Positions 45,445-53,992 of a stretch of DNA of 64,000 bases are shown piece by piece. The DNA comes from Melioribacteraceae bacterium (lineage in GTDB: Bacteria; Bacteroidota; Ignavibacteria; Ignavibacteriales; Melioribacteraceae), in NCBI GenBank assembly GCA_019638015.1, contig JAHBUP010000001.1:496001-560000 (forward strand), given 5' to 3'. Positions within the stretch are counted from its first letter, which is position 1, and each line of letters starts with the position of its first letter. Made by a program: the position numbers and the translations under genes. The notes under the pieces were generated by a model. It was not told the origin of the DNA and did not search any database. It saw only the letters and a program-made list of their open reading frames with translations.

Positions 45445-45775
45445 AAAAGGGAAAATATATTATAAAGATCTATTTGCTGGAATTGTTACTGAAGATGAGA
45501 ATGAATACAATTTTAAATACGAAAAAGAATATCTAGAAAATCCGGAAGCGAGGCCTATTAGCTTAACGTTACCATTGAGAGAGGAAAGTTATTCCGACAA
45601 AGTGCTATTCCCATTTTTTGACGGATTAATTCCTGAAGGTTGGATACTTGGTGTTGCAGTAAAAAATTGGAAAATAAATCCTCGGGATAGAATGGAATTA
45701 TTGCTAACATTTTGTAAGGAAACAATTGGTGCAGTATCAGTCGAAAGAATTGAGGAAAAACATGACGGAGAATAA
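45437..45775 (+). CDS. hipS: HipS: separate HipA N-terminal subdomain, antitoxin
   Basis: Start ATG 45437 is preferred (MNRKGKIYYKDLFAGIV); two ATGs slightly upstream are alternatives. The 112-residue protein is the HipA N-terminal subdomain 1: strand-rich start with LFAGIVTEDE, then ISLTLPLREESYSDK, PFFDGLIPEGW and DRMELLLTFCKETIGAVSVE. In ordinary HipA this is fused to the kinase. Here it is a separate gene, overlapping the kinase gene by 14 bases. This is the defining feature of HipBST, where HipS neutralises HipT. Confidence 0.9.
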   Translation: MNRKGKIYYKDLFAGIVTEDENEYNFKYEKEYLENPEARPISLTLPLREESYSDKVLFPFFDGLIPEGWILGVAVKNWKINPRDRMELLLTFCKETIGAVSVERIEEKHDGE

Positions 45776-46709
45776 ATGTTTATCCTGCTATCAAAAGCTC
45801 GAAGATTCCGAAATCTATTTTCATAAAAAATGTAGTAGGAAATTATTTGGAACTGAAAATGCACCCCTTCTTGATTTAATCTTACCAGAAATTGAAGACT
45901 ACGCAGTTGATCTACTGAAAAGAAGTGTATCAGTAACAGGAGTACAGCCTAAATTATCAGTCGATATCCAAAAAAGTAAAAATGCTCCATCACGGTTAAC
46001 ACTTGTGGGACTTTGGGGACATTATATATTAAAACCCCCACACAAAGATTATCCGGAGATGCCGGAAATTGAAGATTTAACAATGAATATGGCGCAACTT
46101 GTTGGAATACAAACAGCAGAGCATTCTTTGATTAAAATGAAATCTGGAGAACGGGCATATATAAGTAAAAGATTTGATAGAACTCCCAAAGGGAAATTAC
46201 CTTTAGAAGACTTTGCCCAAATATTAGAAGTATCAACTGAACGTAAATATTCGGGATCGGTTGAACGCATTGGAAAAGCCATTGAGAAATTTTCATCATT
46301 TCCAGGGAATGATCTTATTAATTTGTTTGAATTAGTTCTGTTCTCGTTCTTGACAGGGAATTCCGATATGCATCTGAAAAATTACTCTCTGCTTAGGGAC
46401 GAACATGATTTTGTTAAATTAAGTCCTGCATATGATTTATTATCAACAAAATTATTATTACCAGAAGATAAAGAAGAATTCGCCATACCAATTAATGGGA
46501 AGAAATCAAAAATTAAAAGAAAGGATTTTGATACGCTTGCTAATAGTTTCCATATAACTGAGAAAACTAAAGCAAGTATATATAAAAAGTTTACAGCCAT
46601 TTATGAGCATTGGCTGGAAATAGTTAAGAGAAGCTTTCTTTCAAACCCTACACAAGAAAAATATATTGTACTTATGGAGAATAATTTTATTGAGATATTC
46701 AATAAATAG
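45762..46709 (+). CDS. hipT: HipT: Ser/Thr kinase toxin
   Basis: The start at ATG 45762 has TTGAGGAAAA upstream; the longer frame from 45726 reads through HipS. The 315-residue protein has an N-terminal Cys/His group (Cys6, Cys9, His21, Cys24), probably a zinc ribbon. The glycine-rich loop SVSVTGVQPKLS (Ser55, Ser57) matches the SIS autophosphorylation site of E. coli HipT. ATP-binding IYHYILK-type Lys91, catalytic GNSDMHLKN (Asp202) and metal-binding AYDLLST (Asp225) are present. The kinase is complete. E. coli HipT phosphorylates TrpS; the target here is not known. It is unrelated by position to the hipB-hipA remnant at 31.6 kb. Confidence 0.9.
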   Translation: MTENKCLSCYQKLEDSEIYFHKKCSRKLFGTENAPLLDLILPEIEDYAVDLLKRSVSVTGVQPKLSVDIQKSKNAPSRLTLVGLWGHYILKPPHKDYPEMPEIEDLTMNMAQLVGIQTAEHSLIKMKSGERAYISKRFDRTPKGKLPLEDFAQILEVSTERKYSGSVERIGKAIEKFSSFPGNDLINLFELVLFSFLTGNSDMHLKNYSLLRDEHDFVKLSPAYDLLSTKLLLPEDKEEFAIPINGKKSKIKRKDFDTLANSFHITEKTKASIYKKFTAIYEHWLEIVKRSFLSNPTQEKYIVLMENNFIEIFNK

Positions 46710-46874
46710 AATCAAAAACAAAATTTAACACCATGATTTTCTCCAAATGCAATGAAACTGATAAAAGTTAGGTCAATTTGAATAAATAAAGTGCTGTACA
46801 CTTACCATGGAGAGGGATACTTTAATGAACAATCAAAATGTCAGATTATACAACTAATATCTCACAAGAATCAA

Positions 46875-46899
46875 CCTGGTAACCTGGTAAGCTGGTAAT
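46875..46899. repeat. Short tandem repeat CCTGGTAA x3
   Basis: CCTGGTAA, CCTGGTAA and GCTGGTAA in direct succession in the intergenic gap downstream of both hipT and the vapE-type gene. It may be a replication or binding site of the mobile element, but it is too short to decide. Confidence 0.45.
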
Positions 46900-46952
46900 C
46901 AGTTATTAGCATTATTAAAACCGATTCCAGCCTACTAAGTTCTTCTTGGAGA

Positions 46953-48515
46953 CTAAAACGGTAAGTCATCCATTGATTTAAGGTTAATGGAATAATGTGA
47001 TTTATTCTTTACAAACCATCTCTTTTTTGAGTCACCGTTTATGAACTTACTCCTCTGAATAAAACCATGCTTCGATAAAGCTTGGCCTAATCTATTTCTT
47101 GTTGTCGTGTCTACATGGTCTGGAAGAATCTCTTCATTAATCTCCGTAGTTGTAAGAAAGCGAACTTCTGGATCGCTAGCCTCGCAAGGAATGTATTTGT
47201 CCAGAATCTTTTCTTCCTCCATGGTAGAGTAAGAGAATTCGAGGTTCATTTTAGTTATTTCAGTACACTCTTCGGTTGTGAACCAAAATTTTTCCCCAGA
47301 CTCAAATAAGTGCTTAGCCTGCGAATAAACCATACGCATATCAATCCCGTGATCGACATTTATATCTGTAGCCGTTACGCAAAGAAATCTTCTATTTCCA
47401 GTTGGATCATTTAGAAATTCTTTCCTATTAACAGAACCGATAAAACTGGATCTCTTTTTAATCGAACTGTAGAATCTGTTAAATGGGAATCTCTCTTTTG
47501 TTTCCTTTTGAGTTATCAAGGATTTCAGTGAGTTAATTTCCTTCTTTTCCGGAAAGTCAAGCTCATCAAGATTAATCAGAAAATTTGTATAAGCAATTAA
47601 CTTAGAGTCCTTGTTGTCTGAACTGATTTTGCCGGTATAGTAGTAATCAATCAGTTCATCGGGAACCAGGGTTCTAATCCATCTTGATTTCCCAATACCT
47701 TGACCACCATGAATTATAATCGCAGACTGATTTACATCTCTATCGCTATAAATACCAGCAACTAGACCAATTAACCACTTTTGCAGATAGAGCGGCCAAA
47801 ATTTGACAAATTGAGGTTCTACCATTATAGTATTATTTAACTCAGAAATATAATCGCGGCCATCCCATTTTGGTAAATTATCAAAGTAATTGCGAAGCGG
47901 TTCAAACTCCTGACTAAACTTTGAGGAAAGGAGTATATTTAACTCCGTAATTGTAATCTGGATAGATCCTTCTTCAATTATTTCAAGAAATATAGAATTC
48001 ATTACACGATCATCCAATTCATAATAAATAGAGCCACCTTTTTTTCTATACTCGACTCTCTGTTTAACTGCATTGTATCGCCATTCATACTTGTAGGCAA
48101 GAAAGTCTCGCATGAAGTGTAAATACATCTTCTTGGATTTTTTCTTCAGAACCCAGCCGTGCTTCGCTGCAATCTGCAAAATAGATAGATGCGTGACTCC
48201 TTGGTTCGGGTTCTTTGCTAAATCACCGAAATAATCTTCTAAGGAATCTAGAAATTCGCGATAACTATTTTTCGCAACGAAACAAAAAATTTCTTTCCCG
48301 ATAGAATCATACTTAATTAGTGCTAAACCAATTCTTTCAATATCGGAAATCGAAAGAGTTTTTTCCTTTAAGTAATGTAAAGCATCAAAAACCAAAGTAT
48401 TTTCTTCATTATCGTCACTAAAGCAAATCGAAGAACCTTCAAGATTTAACTCTTGAGATAAGTCTACTGGTTTTTTCGGAAGCTCAAACACATTAACTAC
48501 ACTATTTGTTTTCAT
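46953..48515 (-). CDS. VapE-type ATPase/primase-helicase of a mobile element
   Basis: The 520-residue protein has Walker A HGGQGIGKS (residues 269-277), an acidic Walker B-like block FLINLDELDF (about 312-321) and the sensor region FIGSVNRKEFLNDPTGNRRF. This is the pattern of virulence-associated protein E (PF05272), a DUF927/SF3-like helicase found in phages and genomic islands. The N-terminal 200 residues lack an obvious primase motif. Such proteins replicate excised elements. It is divergent from the recombinase cassette at 49.4 kb and supports reading this region as an integrated element. Confidence 0.87.
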   Translation of the reverse strand: MKTNSVVNVFELPKKPVDLSQELNLEGSSICFSDDNEENTLVFDALHYLKEKTLSISDIERIGLALIKYDSIGKEIFCFVAKNSYREFLDSLEDYFGDLAKNPNQGVTHLSILQIAAKHGWVLKKKSKKMYLHFMRDFLAYKYEWRYNAVKQRVEYRKKGGSIYYELDDRVMNSIFLEIIEEGSIQITITELNILLSSKFSQEFEPLRNYFDNLPKWDGRDYISELNNTIMVEPQFVKFWPLYLQKWLIGLVAGIYSDRDVNQSAIIIHGGQGIGKSRWIRTLVPDELIDYYYTGKISSDNKDSKLIAYTNFLINLDELDFPEKKEINSLKSLITQKETKERFPFNRFYSSIKKRSSFIGSVNRKEFLNDPTGNRRFLCVTATDINVDHGIDMRMVYSQAKHLFESGEKFWFTTEECTEITKMNLEFSYSTMEEEKILDKYIPCEASDPEVRFLTTTEINEEILPDHVDTTTRNRLGQALSKHGFIQRSKFINGDSKKRWFVKNKSHYSINLKSMDDLPF

Positions 48516-49380
48516 ACTAACCTCTTAATTTTTCTTAATCAATCGACAATTAATCCATTCAAGCCAACATTCGAGCTCCTTCCTCTATTCTTAGTTGGAA
48601 ACCGGTCGGTGGTCGACAATGCAAATGAAAGAAATATGTGAGTATCAAAGAGAAAATTAGGCGAATTGCTTGATTAGATAAAGCTACAATACTTACCCCT
48701 AATAGCTGAAAACTAAAGCGGTAAATAAACATTATAGAATCAAATAGGGGGGAAGTTCTAGGAATGAGACCGTGAAATAAATTTAGTTGAAATAGCCCAA
48801 GCATTGTCATCGTGTCGTACCATAATCATGTTTACAAATAAATTCTAAGAAAACGTATCAAACATTAATATCACTCGCGAAAATAATAAAAAATGTTTTA
48901 TATGCAAATGCAAAAAACAAAATTGACTAACAAATAATTAAGGTACTCGGAATCAATACAGAAGTACATCAATTAACTGAATATAATTTCTTAGGGTTGA
49001 TGGAATCCTCATTTTTGAATTTCAGTGATTTAGTACTCTCCTAGCGAATAAGCGCCAGAAGCGTCATAGTGGCTTGAAAGTGGGAATTAGGGGAATCATA
49101 TTTCGCATGTAAGTTAGAATGATAAAGTAAGTGATACTATGATTAGTGAAATGAGCATTATGAATTTAATTAAGGATACGAAGAAATGGTTGAACATTTC
49201 ATTGAAATACCTGGTCGATTAGCGCAAAGCCAAAATTCTCACACTAATATCAACTGGAAAGTTAACTGCTGTACGATTGCTCATTTTCTTCCCCAAATAA
49301 GACCAGATCCCCAAGTTTTATTAAAAATACAGATTCTTTGTGTAGAGGTACTATTAATTATAAAAAAGAAAGGAATTCAT
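48516..49380. other. Long gene-free stretch between divergent mobile-element genes
   Basis: About 860 bases. A minus-strand frame (48559-48810) has no recognisable content. Around 49136-49220 there are in-frame ATGs but no ribosome site; the frame of the next gene is open from 49186, but protein-like sequence starts only at 49381. The region should hold divergent promoters and perhaps the element's origin; I see no clear iterons. Confidence 0.4.
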
Positions 49381-49893
49381 ATGAAAAGAAATTATGGTGT
49401 TATGGCACGGAAAATAAGAAAAGCGTCGCGGTACAAACGCAATCAAGTCATTTCGAAGCTTGGGATTGACGCGACAACTTTTGACAATTGGAGAAAAAAG
49501 GGTCTGAGTCCAATTGATCAAGAATCACGACCCCACATATATCTCGGTTCTGATCTAATTAAGTTTCTTAAAACACGTGTTTTGAAACGTAAACATGTTT
49601 GTAATCCCGGGGAAATATTTTGTGTTGCCTGTCAGAAACCAGTATCGGTAGATCTGGAATCGATTATAATCGTAGAAGGCAAAAAGAATCTTTCTGAGGA
49701 GCATGTGTCAAGAATAATAATTGGTACAGGTCAATGTGGCCACAAAGTACAACGATTCTCTACTTGTAAAGACGTGGAGAAGTTTATAAATCAATACCGA
49801 GAGAGTGGTTATACTGAAAAGATTATAACAAATCTTAAGAAGACCCACTATATCGGTCAAATTAAAAATTTAATTTTATTGGAGAAAAAATGA
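49381..49893 (+). CDS. Helix-turn-helix protein with C-terminal zinc-type Cys pairs, coupled to a recombinase
   Basis: ATG 49381 has AAAGGAATT 7 bases upstream and is preferred over the frame's first codon at 49186. The 170-residue product begins with a helix-turn-helix (YKRNQVISKLGIDATTFDNW, then RKKGLSP, MerR/excisionase-like). Cys residues lie in CNPGEIFCVAC, GQCGH and FSTC, which could bind zinc. Its stop overlaps the start of the recombinase gene (ATGA), so the two are made together. A recombination directionality or site-targeting role fits but is inferred. Confidence 0.68.
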   Translation: MKRNYGVMARKIRKASRYKRNQVISKLGIDATTFDNWRKKGLSPIDQESRPHIYLGSDLIKFLKTRVLKRKHVCNPGEIFCVACQKPVSVDLESIIIVEGKKNLSEEHVSRIIIGTGQCGHKVQRFSTCKDVEKFINQYRESGYTEKIITNLKKTHYIGQIKNLILLEKK

Positions 49894-50918
49894 AATATTT
49901 ACATGAAAACTCGTTATGGCTAAACAAATACGAAGAGTATCTAATCAAGGGCAAAAAACTGAAAATGGCATCTGTTGCTGCGGCAATCAGCTCCATTGAC
50001 ATTTTTCTGAAACAGTTCACTAAGAGCCTAAGGAATTTTAAGGACTCTGACGCTATAAAATTTCTTGATTCAATGCTGAAATACAATAATGATGGAATTT
50101 GTATTTCCAAACCGGTGATCCATAGTAATTGTAAAGATGTTAAAGCATTCTTTGAATGGTTGAAAAAACAACCAGGTCTCAAAAGAAAACTTAGTCACAT
50201 TGACTTAGTTTATTTTGACCTTAGTGGACAAGTGTTGGCGGAAATTAAAACTCCGCCTAAACTTCAATACCCATCATTTAGGGAAGTAAAAGCACTCGTT
50301 AATTCAATTCCAACAAATACTAATATTGGACTCAGAGATAGAGCATTGATCTCCTTCACATTCCTTTGTGGCTCCAGAATAATGGCCATGTTAACAACGA
50401 CAATTGGCGACATAAACTTCGATGAGAAGTATGTTACACAGTTTCCTTCAAAAGGGGCCAAAACTAAATTAAGCAAACAATTAATCTTAAAAATGCATGA
50501 CCTCGATGAAGAACTTTTCGAGAACATTAAAGTATGGGTTGAGGTTCTGAGAGGAATGGGCTTTGAGGATAAAGACCCACTTTTCCCTAAACTGAAGAGA
50601 CATCGAGGCCAATATCTTGCATTTAGTAAGAGCATAGAATTTGAAAAATCATTCTATAAATCCCATACACCGATTACCGAAGCTCTGAAGAAATGGAGCC
50701 AATTAGCCGGTCTAAAATATTACTCAACAAATGACTTACGACACGGACTTTGGAAGATAATTCAAAAAAGTTGTGGAAAGGATATAGAATTGCTAATAGC
50801 ATGTTCAATACTATTTTCACATGATTTTTTGAAAACTTCAATACAATCATATGGTCGTATGTCTCATGATGAAGCTTTAGATAAGGTAGAAGGTTTAAAG
50901 CTAAAAACAGATGGATAA
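49890..50918 (+). CDS. Divergent tyrosine recombinase
   Basis: The 342-residue protein has an N-terminal SAM-like core-binding region (residues about 8-100). The catalytic domain shows Arg163 (LCGSRIMAML), Arg284-His285 (TNDLRHG), His311 (LFSHDFLK) and the nucleophile Tyr321 (SIQSYGRMS). The R-H-x-x-R box is present but the context differs from ordinary phage integrases. It is translationally coupled to the helix-turn-helix protein upstream, and a 19-bp hairpin lies 260 bases after its stop. Confidence 0.82.
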   Translation: MKYLHENSLWLNKYEEYLIKGKKLKMASVAAAISSIDIFLKQFTKSLRNFKDSDAIKFLDSMLKYNNDGICISKPVIHSNCKDVKAFFEWLKKQPGLKRKLSHIDLVYFDLSGQVLAEIKTPPKLQYPSFREVKALVNSIPTNTNIGLRDRALISFTFLCGSRIMAMLTTTIGDINFDEKYVTQFPSKGAKTKLSKQLILKMHDLDEELFENIKVWVEVLRGMGFEDKDPLFPKLKRHRGQYLAFSKSIEFEKSFYKSHTPITEALKKWSQLAGLKYYSTNDLRHGLWKIIQKSCGKDIELLIACSILFSHDFLKTSIQSYGRMSHDEALDKVEGLKLKTDG

Positions 50919-51303
50919 TTGTTCGCGCTAATTAGGAAGAGGGAGCTGAATATTTCGTCTTTCCTTTTTCTAGCACACTATTTGTAAGATATTAATTAAC
51001 AATATTTTTTCAATACAAATTGTAAGTAGGCTTTATAATTTCAAACAAAAAAGGAGGTGGCAGATGTAGGAATAAGTAAGAAATAATTTTGGTTGTGCCA
51101 CTGGATATTCCAGTTAACGGATAGATGTACCCTCTCCTTTTGCAGCGATGATAAAGTAAGATCGAAGGCGCAATTCTTTTTATTAATGCGGTAGTGTTTA
51201 TGCTATGCTTAAATACTGCCCTGCATTAATCCTAAAACCATAGCTGACAAGAATCAACACTCTTGCCGGCTCGGTAAAAATAACTAATTAAAACAAGGAA
51301 GCG
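50919..51303 (+). other. Intergenic region between the two recombinase modules
   Basis: 385 bases. AAGGAGG at 51051 precedes a nonsense ATG-TAG. It contains the long imperfect hairpin at 51182-51230 (listed separately). No gene is seen. Confidence 0.5.
51182..51230. other. Long imperfect hairpin (19 bp, 2-base bulge)
   Basis: ATTAATGC pairs with GCATTAAT, GGTAGT with ACTGCC and GTTTA with TAAAT. There is one two-base bulge (CT, 51221-51222) on the right arm only and a 9-base loop TGCTATGCT. There is no T-tract after it, so it is not a usual terminator. The one-sided bulge and its position between two recombinase modules recall folded recombination sites. Confidence 0.7.
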
Positions 51304-51585
51304 ATGATCGTATTAGATCTACTCGATGTATTGGATCTTTTAAGTGAAGATCAGAGAGAACTGGTTCTATCGGCTCTGCTTAATGAACTTACTATATACT
51401 CACATTATGTGATTCTAGAATCTCAGCTGGACTGGGATGGCGAAGGTTCTTATAAAGACTTTGTCTCCTATCAGAATGAAGTGATTAAAGACTGCGTGAA
51501 AATAGAGATGAGTTTTTGGGGTAGTGTATTAAGAAGATATAATGGTTTAGAACCGCTGACCTTGCGAACAGAGCTTGAATTGTGA
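51304..51585 (+). CDS. Small acidic protein, function unknown
   Basis: ATG 51304 has AAGGAAG upstream. The 93-residue product is helical and acidic (LLDVLDLLSEDQRELVLSAL, later DWDGEGSYKDFVSYQNEVIK). It is the first gene of a small run (this gene, the excisionase-like gene, a 48-residue protein and the integrase). I do not recognise it. A role in the element's control is possible only by context. Confidence 0.6.
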   Translation: MIVLDLLDVLDLLSEDQRELVLSALLNELTIYSHYVILESQLDWDGEGSYKDFVSYQNEVIKDCVKIEMSFWGSVLRRYNGLEPLTLRTELEL

Positions 51586-51610
51586 AACGACTAAAATAGC
51601 GAGGTATAAG

Positions 51611-51934
51611 TTGAACATACTAGGAAATGATTTAGAGTTGCTTTCGCGTCATGAAGCTGCCAAAAGGATGAAAATCAGCCCCTGTACGCTTACTAAACTA
51701 ATTAATAATGGTGAGCTTGGTTCTGTGAGAATGGGGAGACGTGATAAAATACCGCTGCGGGAACTGAATCGGTTCTTAGATGAAAATACGGTTCGATCTA
51801 TTAGAGAACGAGACAGTCACCTATATACCGAAACGAACCCGAATGACATTCTAATTACAAGAGAAAATAAAACCGGTTCTTTAGGTGGAGATATGATATT
51901 AACTGAATTACTAAACGAATTAAAAGGAGAATGA
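51611..51934 (+). CDS. Excisionase-like helix-turn-helix protein
   Basis: TTG 51611 is chosen as start because GCGAGG lies 7-8 bases upstream; the frame also has a TTG at 51575 overlapping the previous gene. The product has the excisionase (MerR-type HTH_17) pattern: LLSRHEAAKRMKISPCTLTK, then LINNGELGSVRMGRRDKIPL and RELNRFL. Such proteins bend attachment-site DNA and switch integrases toward excision. Its place two genes before the integrase at 52057 fits this. Confidence 0.85.
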   Translation: MNILGNDLELLSRHEAAKRMKISPCTLTKLINNGELGSVRMGRRDKIPLRELNRFLDENTVRSIRERDSHLYTETNPNDILITRENKTGSLGGDMILTELLNELKGE

Positions 51935-51935
51935 C

Positions 51936-52082
51936 ATGATTGATAGAAATGTTGAGTTGATCCGGTGGCGTAATTACTTCTTAAAGAAGACAAAGTATAG
52001 AGTAAAAGTGCCCCGCAAGGCTTGTATATCTAAAAAGAATAAAAAAGGAGGGGAAAATGGCAAGAGTACGTGTAAGAGGTAA
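51936..52082 (+). CDS. Very small basic protein (48 residues), overlapping the integrase start
   Basis: ATG 51936 has AAAGGAGAA at a good distance. The frame encodes MIDRNVELIRWRNYFLKKTK and a Lys/Arg-rich end (KKNKKGGENGKSTCKR) and stops inside the integrase gene after a 26-base overlap. Much of the tail is the translated ribosome site of the integrase. It may be a real DNA-binding peptide or a leader coupling integrase translation; it is too short to decide. Confidence 0.4.
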   Translation: MIDRNVELIRWRNYFLKKTKYRVKVPRKACISKKNKKGGENGKSTCKR

Positions 52083-53139
52083 GTTCTGGCACATACAATG
52101 GTACGATAGGGAACTTAAGAAATCTCAGGGGAGAACATTAAAGATGCTTTGTACTCCAGAGAATGAAGCTAAAGCTAAGGCTATTGCGGATAAACTTCAG
52201 AAGGAACTAGATAGGAAGAACGCTGAAAGAAAAGGATTTAGGATTAGAGCCCTCACCATTGGAGAATCTTTCAAGCATTTATATGAGGTTAATATAGATG
52301 CTCATAAGAAAACGATTCTTGATATACGGCGGTTCGAGAAGAAGTTCTTAGAGTTCTTCTCCGAAAAGGACCCGGTTAGTAAAATCAAGAAACAATCGGC
52401 AGAAAGGTTCTTAATAGAAATTAAGAAGCTTAATCTGAAGCAGAACACCATTCACGGGTACGGTAAAAGGTTTAGTCATTATTTGAATTTCCTATTTGAG
52501 TATGAATACATCCTATACTTCAAGATTAATAAGAGTATTAGGACTAAACCAGAATTAGTGCCAAAAATAACCTTTAGGGTAGAGCACTTTCAAAGAATCT
52601 TTTTTAATCTGTATCGGAAGTCGAATAATTTCATCACCGCAGTTCTTGTTCTCGCCTATACCGGTTTGAGATCAAGTGATATTCTTTCTATTCGGTGTGA
52701 AAACATTGATCTGGAGAATCGAGTAATTCGATTTTTCTCACCTAAGCGTAAACGTCACAGAGAAATCGGTTTTCATAAGGATCTTGTCCCTATTCTGAAA
52801 GGCAGAATGGAAATCGTAGGAAGCGGACCCCTTATTGGTTATAAAAGTGTTGAAAATCTTGGTCGGGCCGTGACTCAGTATTTCAAGCAAATAGGAATTG
52901 ATGGAAACTCATATGTAACGAGGACGTTCCGGAAATCGTTTATAACCTATTGCCGAAACACTTTGAGGATGGATGCCTCTATAGTTGAATCTCTTGTTGG
53001 TCATGAGCATGGTACTGTGGCAGACCGGCACTACAATGAAATTACGCCCGAAGTTATGAAAGATGAATTATTAAAATATGATCTACCGTTAGTTCGATGG
53101 ATGAATGACAATAATCCAAATTATAAGGAGGAACTATGA
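52057..53139 (+). CDS. Tyrosine-type site-specific integrase
   Basis: AAAAAAGGAGGGG lies just before ATG 52057. The 360-residue protein has an N-terminal arm-binding-like domain (VRVRGKFWHIQWYD), a SAM-like domain (about 70-165) and a catalytic domain. The latter has Arg205 (YTGLRSSDIL), the Lys-bearing turn (SPKRKRH), TRTFRKSFITY (Arg292), His316 (VGHEHG) and Tyr326 (ADRHYNEIT). The HxxR box has Thr in place of His, a common variant. It is probably the integrase of the element here, but an attachment site cannot be matched within the window. Confidence 0.9.
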   Translation: MARVRVRGKFWHIQWYDRELKKSQGRTLKMLCTPENEAKAKAIADKLQKELDRKNAERKGFRIRALTIGESFKHLYEVNIDAHKKTILDIRRFEKKFLEFFSEKDPVSKIKKQSAERFLIEIKKLNLKQNTIHGYGKRFSHYLNFLFEYEYILYFKINKSIRTKPELVPKITFRVEHFQRIFFNLYRKSNNFITAVLVLAYTGLRSSDILSIRCENIDLENRVIRFFSPKRKRHREIGFHKDLVPILKGRMEIVGSGPLIGYKSVENLGRAVTQYFKQIGIDGNSYVTRTFRKSFITYCRNTLRMDASIVESLVGHEHGTVADRHYNEITPEVMKDELLKYDLPLVRWMNDNNPNYKEEL

Positions 53140-53165
53140 CATAGCTCTACTAAAGAACCTTAAAG

Positions 53166-53195
53166 GCCCTATTCATTGAGTAGGGCTTTTTTGTT
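53166..53195 (+). terminator. Terminator after the integrase
   Basis: Stem GCCCTA / TAGGGC around TTCATTGAG, followed by TTTTTTGTTTT. It lies 27 bases after the integrase stop. Confidence 0.82.
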
Positions 53196-53308
53196 TTAAT
53201 CACAGAGTGGTATCCGATTCAAGCGCTTTGTGAAATAAAATGCGCCATGCGCGCGCGTAAATAGTTCAAATAAATAATCAATCGCTAACAAAAATGAGGA
53301 GGCAGATC

Positions 53309-53959
53309 ATGCCTTTTACAAAATTCAGACGTACACATATCTCCGCAAATGAACCAGTTATTTCGATTTACGGAAACCGATTTCATTATTCTGCATATTT
53401 CGTAAAACTCGCAGAGTTAAAAAACTACTCTTACGTTAATTATTTAATTGACGAAGAGGAGAGAAAAATAGGTTTTGAGTTTTCAAAAACTGAAAAAGAG
53501 GGTTTTTCTTACATGCTTGAAAATCGTGGAAATAAAATGTGGAGAAGCACTGCCAATGAAATTATTTCCAAATATTCTTGGATAAAGAAAGTAGCCCTTC
53601 TGAAAAATCGAAGTGTAAACAAATTCTCCGCTAAGAAGCGAGAGAACATCTGGGTTATTCAACTTTGTCCGACATTTGAATTTAGAATACCAAGGGATGA
53701 AGTAAATAAACTCGGTGAGGTGAAAGGTATCTATCGCTACCTTCTTAGAGAAGAAATTGTTTATATCGGAAAAGGTAATATTAAACAGAGAGCTTGCGAT
53801 AGTGAAAGAGCCGACTGGGAATTTGACACAATAGAATACTCAATAATAGAAGATGAAGAAGAGCAGTTCAGTTGGGAATATTATTGGCTTGAAATTTATA
53901 AGGACCAAAACCATAAACTGCTTCCTTATTACAATAAAGTGTCTGGTCAAAAACCATAA
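53309..53959 (+). CDS. GIY-YIG nuclease-domain protein
   Basis: ATG 53309 is preferred over 53294 because GAGGAGG (53296-53302) sits 6 bases before it. Residues about 145-215 of the product match a GIY-YIG core: KGIYRYLL, then IVYIGKGNIKQRA and an acidic helix (SWEYYWLEIYK) that could supply the metal-binding Glu. The first 140 residues are a separate basic domain I do not recognise. GIY-YIG proteins cut or nick DNA. It is a single gene between the integrase and the defence-type operon. Confidence 0.72.
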   Translation: MPFTKFRRTHISANEPVISIYGNRFHYSAYFVKLAELKNYSYVNYLIDEEERKIGFEFSKTEKEGFSYMLENRGNKMWRSTANEIISKYSWIKKVALLKNRSVNKFSAKKRENIWVIQLCPTFEFRIPRDEVNKLGEVKGIYRYLLREEIVYIGKGNIKQRACDSERADWEFDTIEYSIIEDEEEQFSWEYYWLEIYKDQNHKLLPYYNKVSGQKP

Positions 53960-53965
53960 TTAACC

Positions 53966-53992
53966 GCCAATTGCTTTTGGGGGGCAATTGGC
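53966..53992. repeat. Inverted repeat after the GIY-YIG gene
   Basis: GCCAATTGC and GCAATTGGC, a perfect 9-bp pair around TTTTGGGGG. No T-tract follows on either strand, so it is a hairpin or protein site rather than a classical terminator. Confidence 0.6.

Noticed and set aside
45220..46709. Frameshifted ordinary hipBA operon
   Set aside because: The overlap, separate start of the kinase gene with its own Cys/His N-terminus, and the SxS loop fit the known HipBST layout better than a broken hipA.
48559..48810. 83-codon minus-strand frame downstream of the vapE promoter side
   Set aside because: Hydrophobic, atypical composition, no start signal; probably noncoding.
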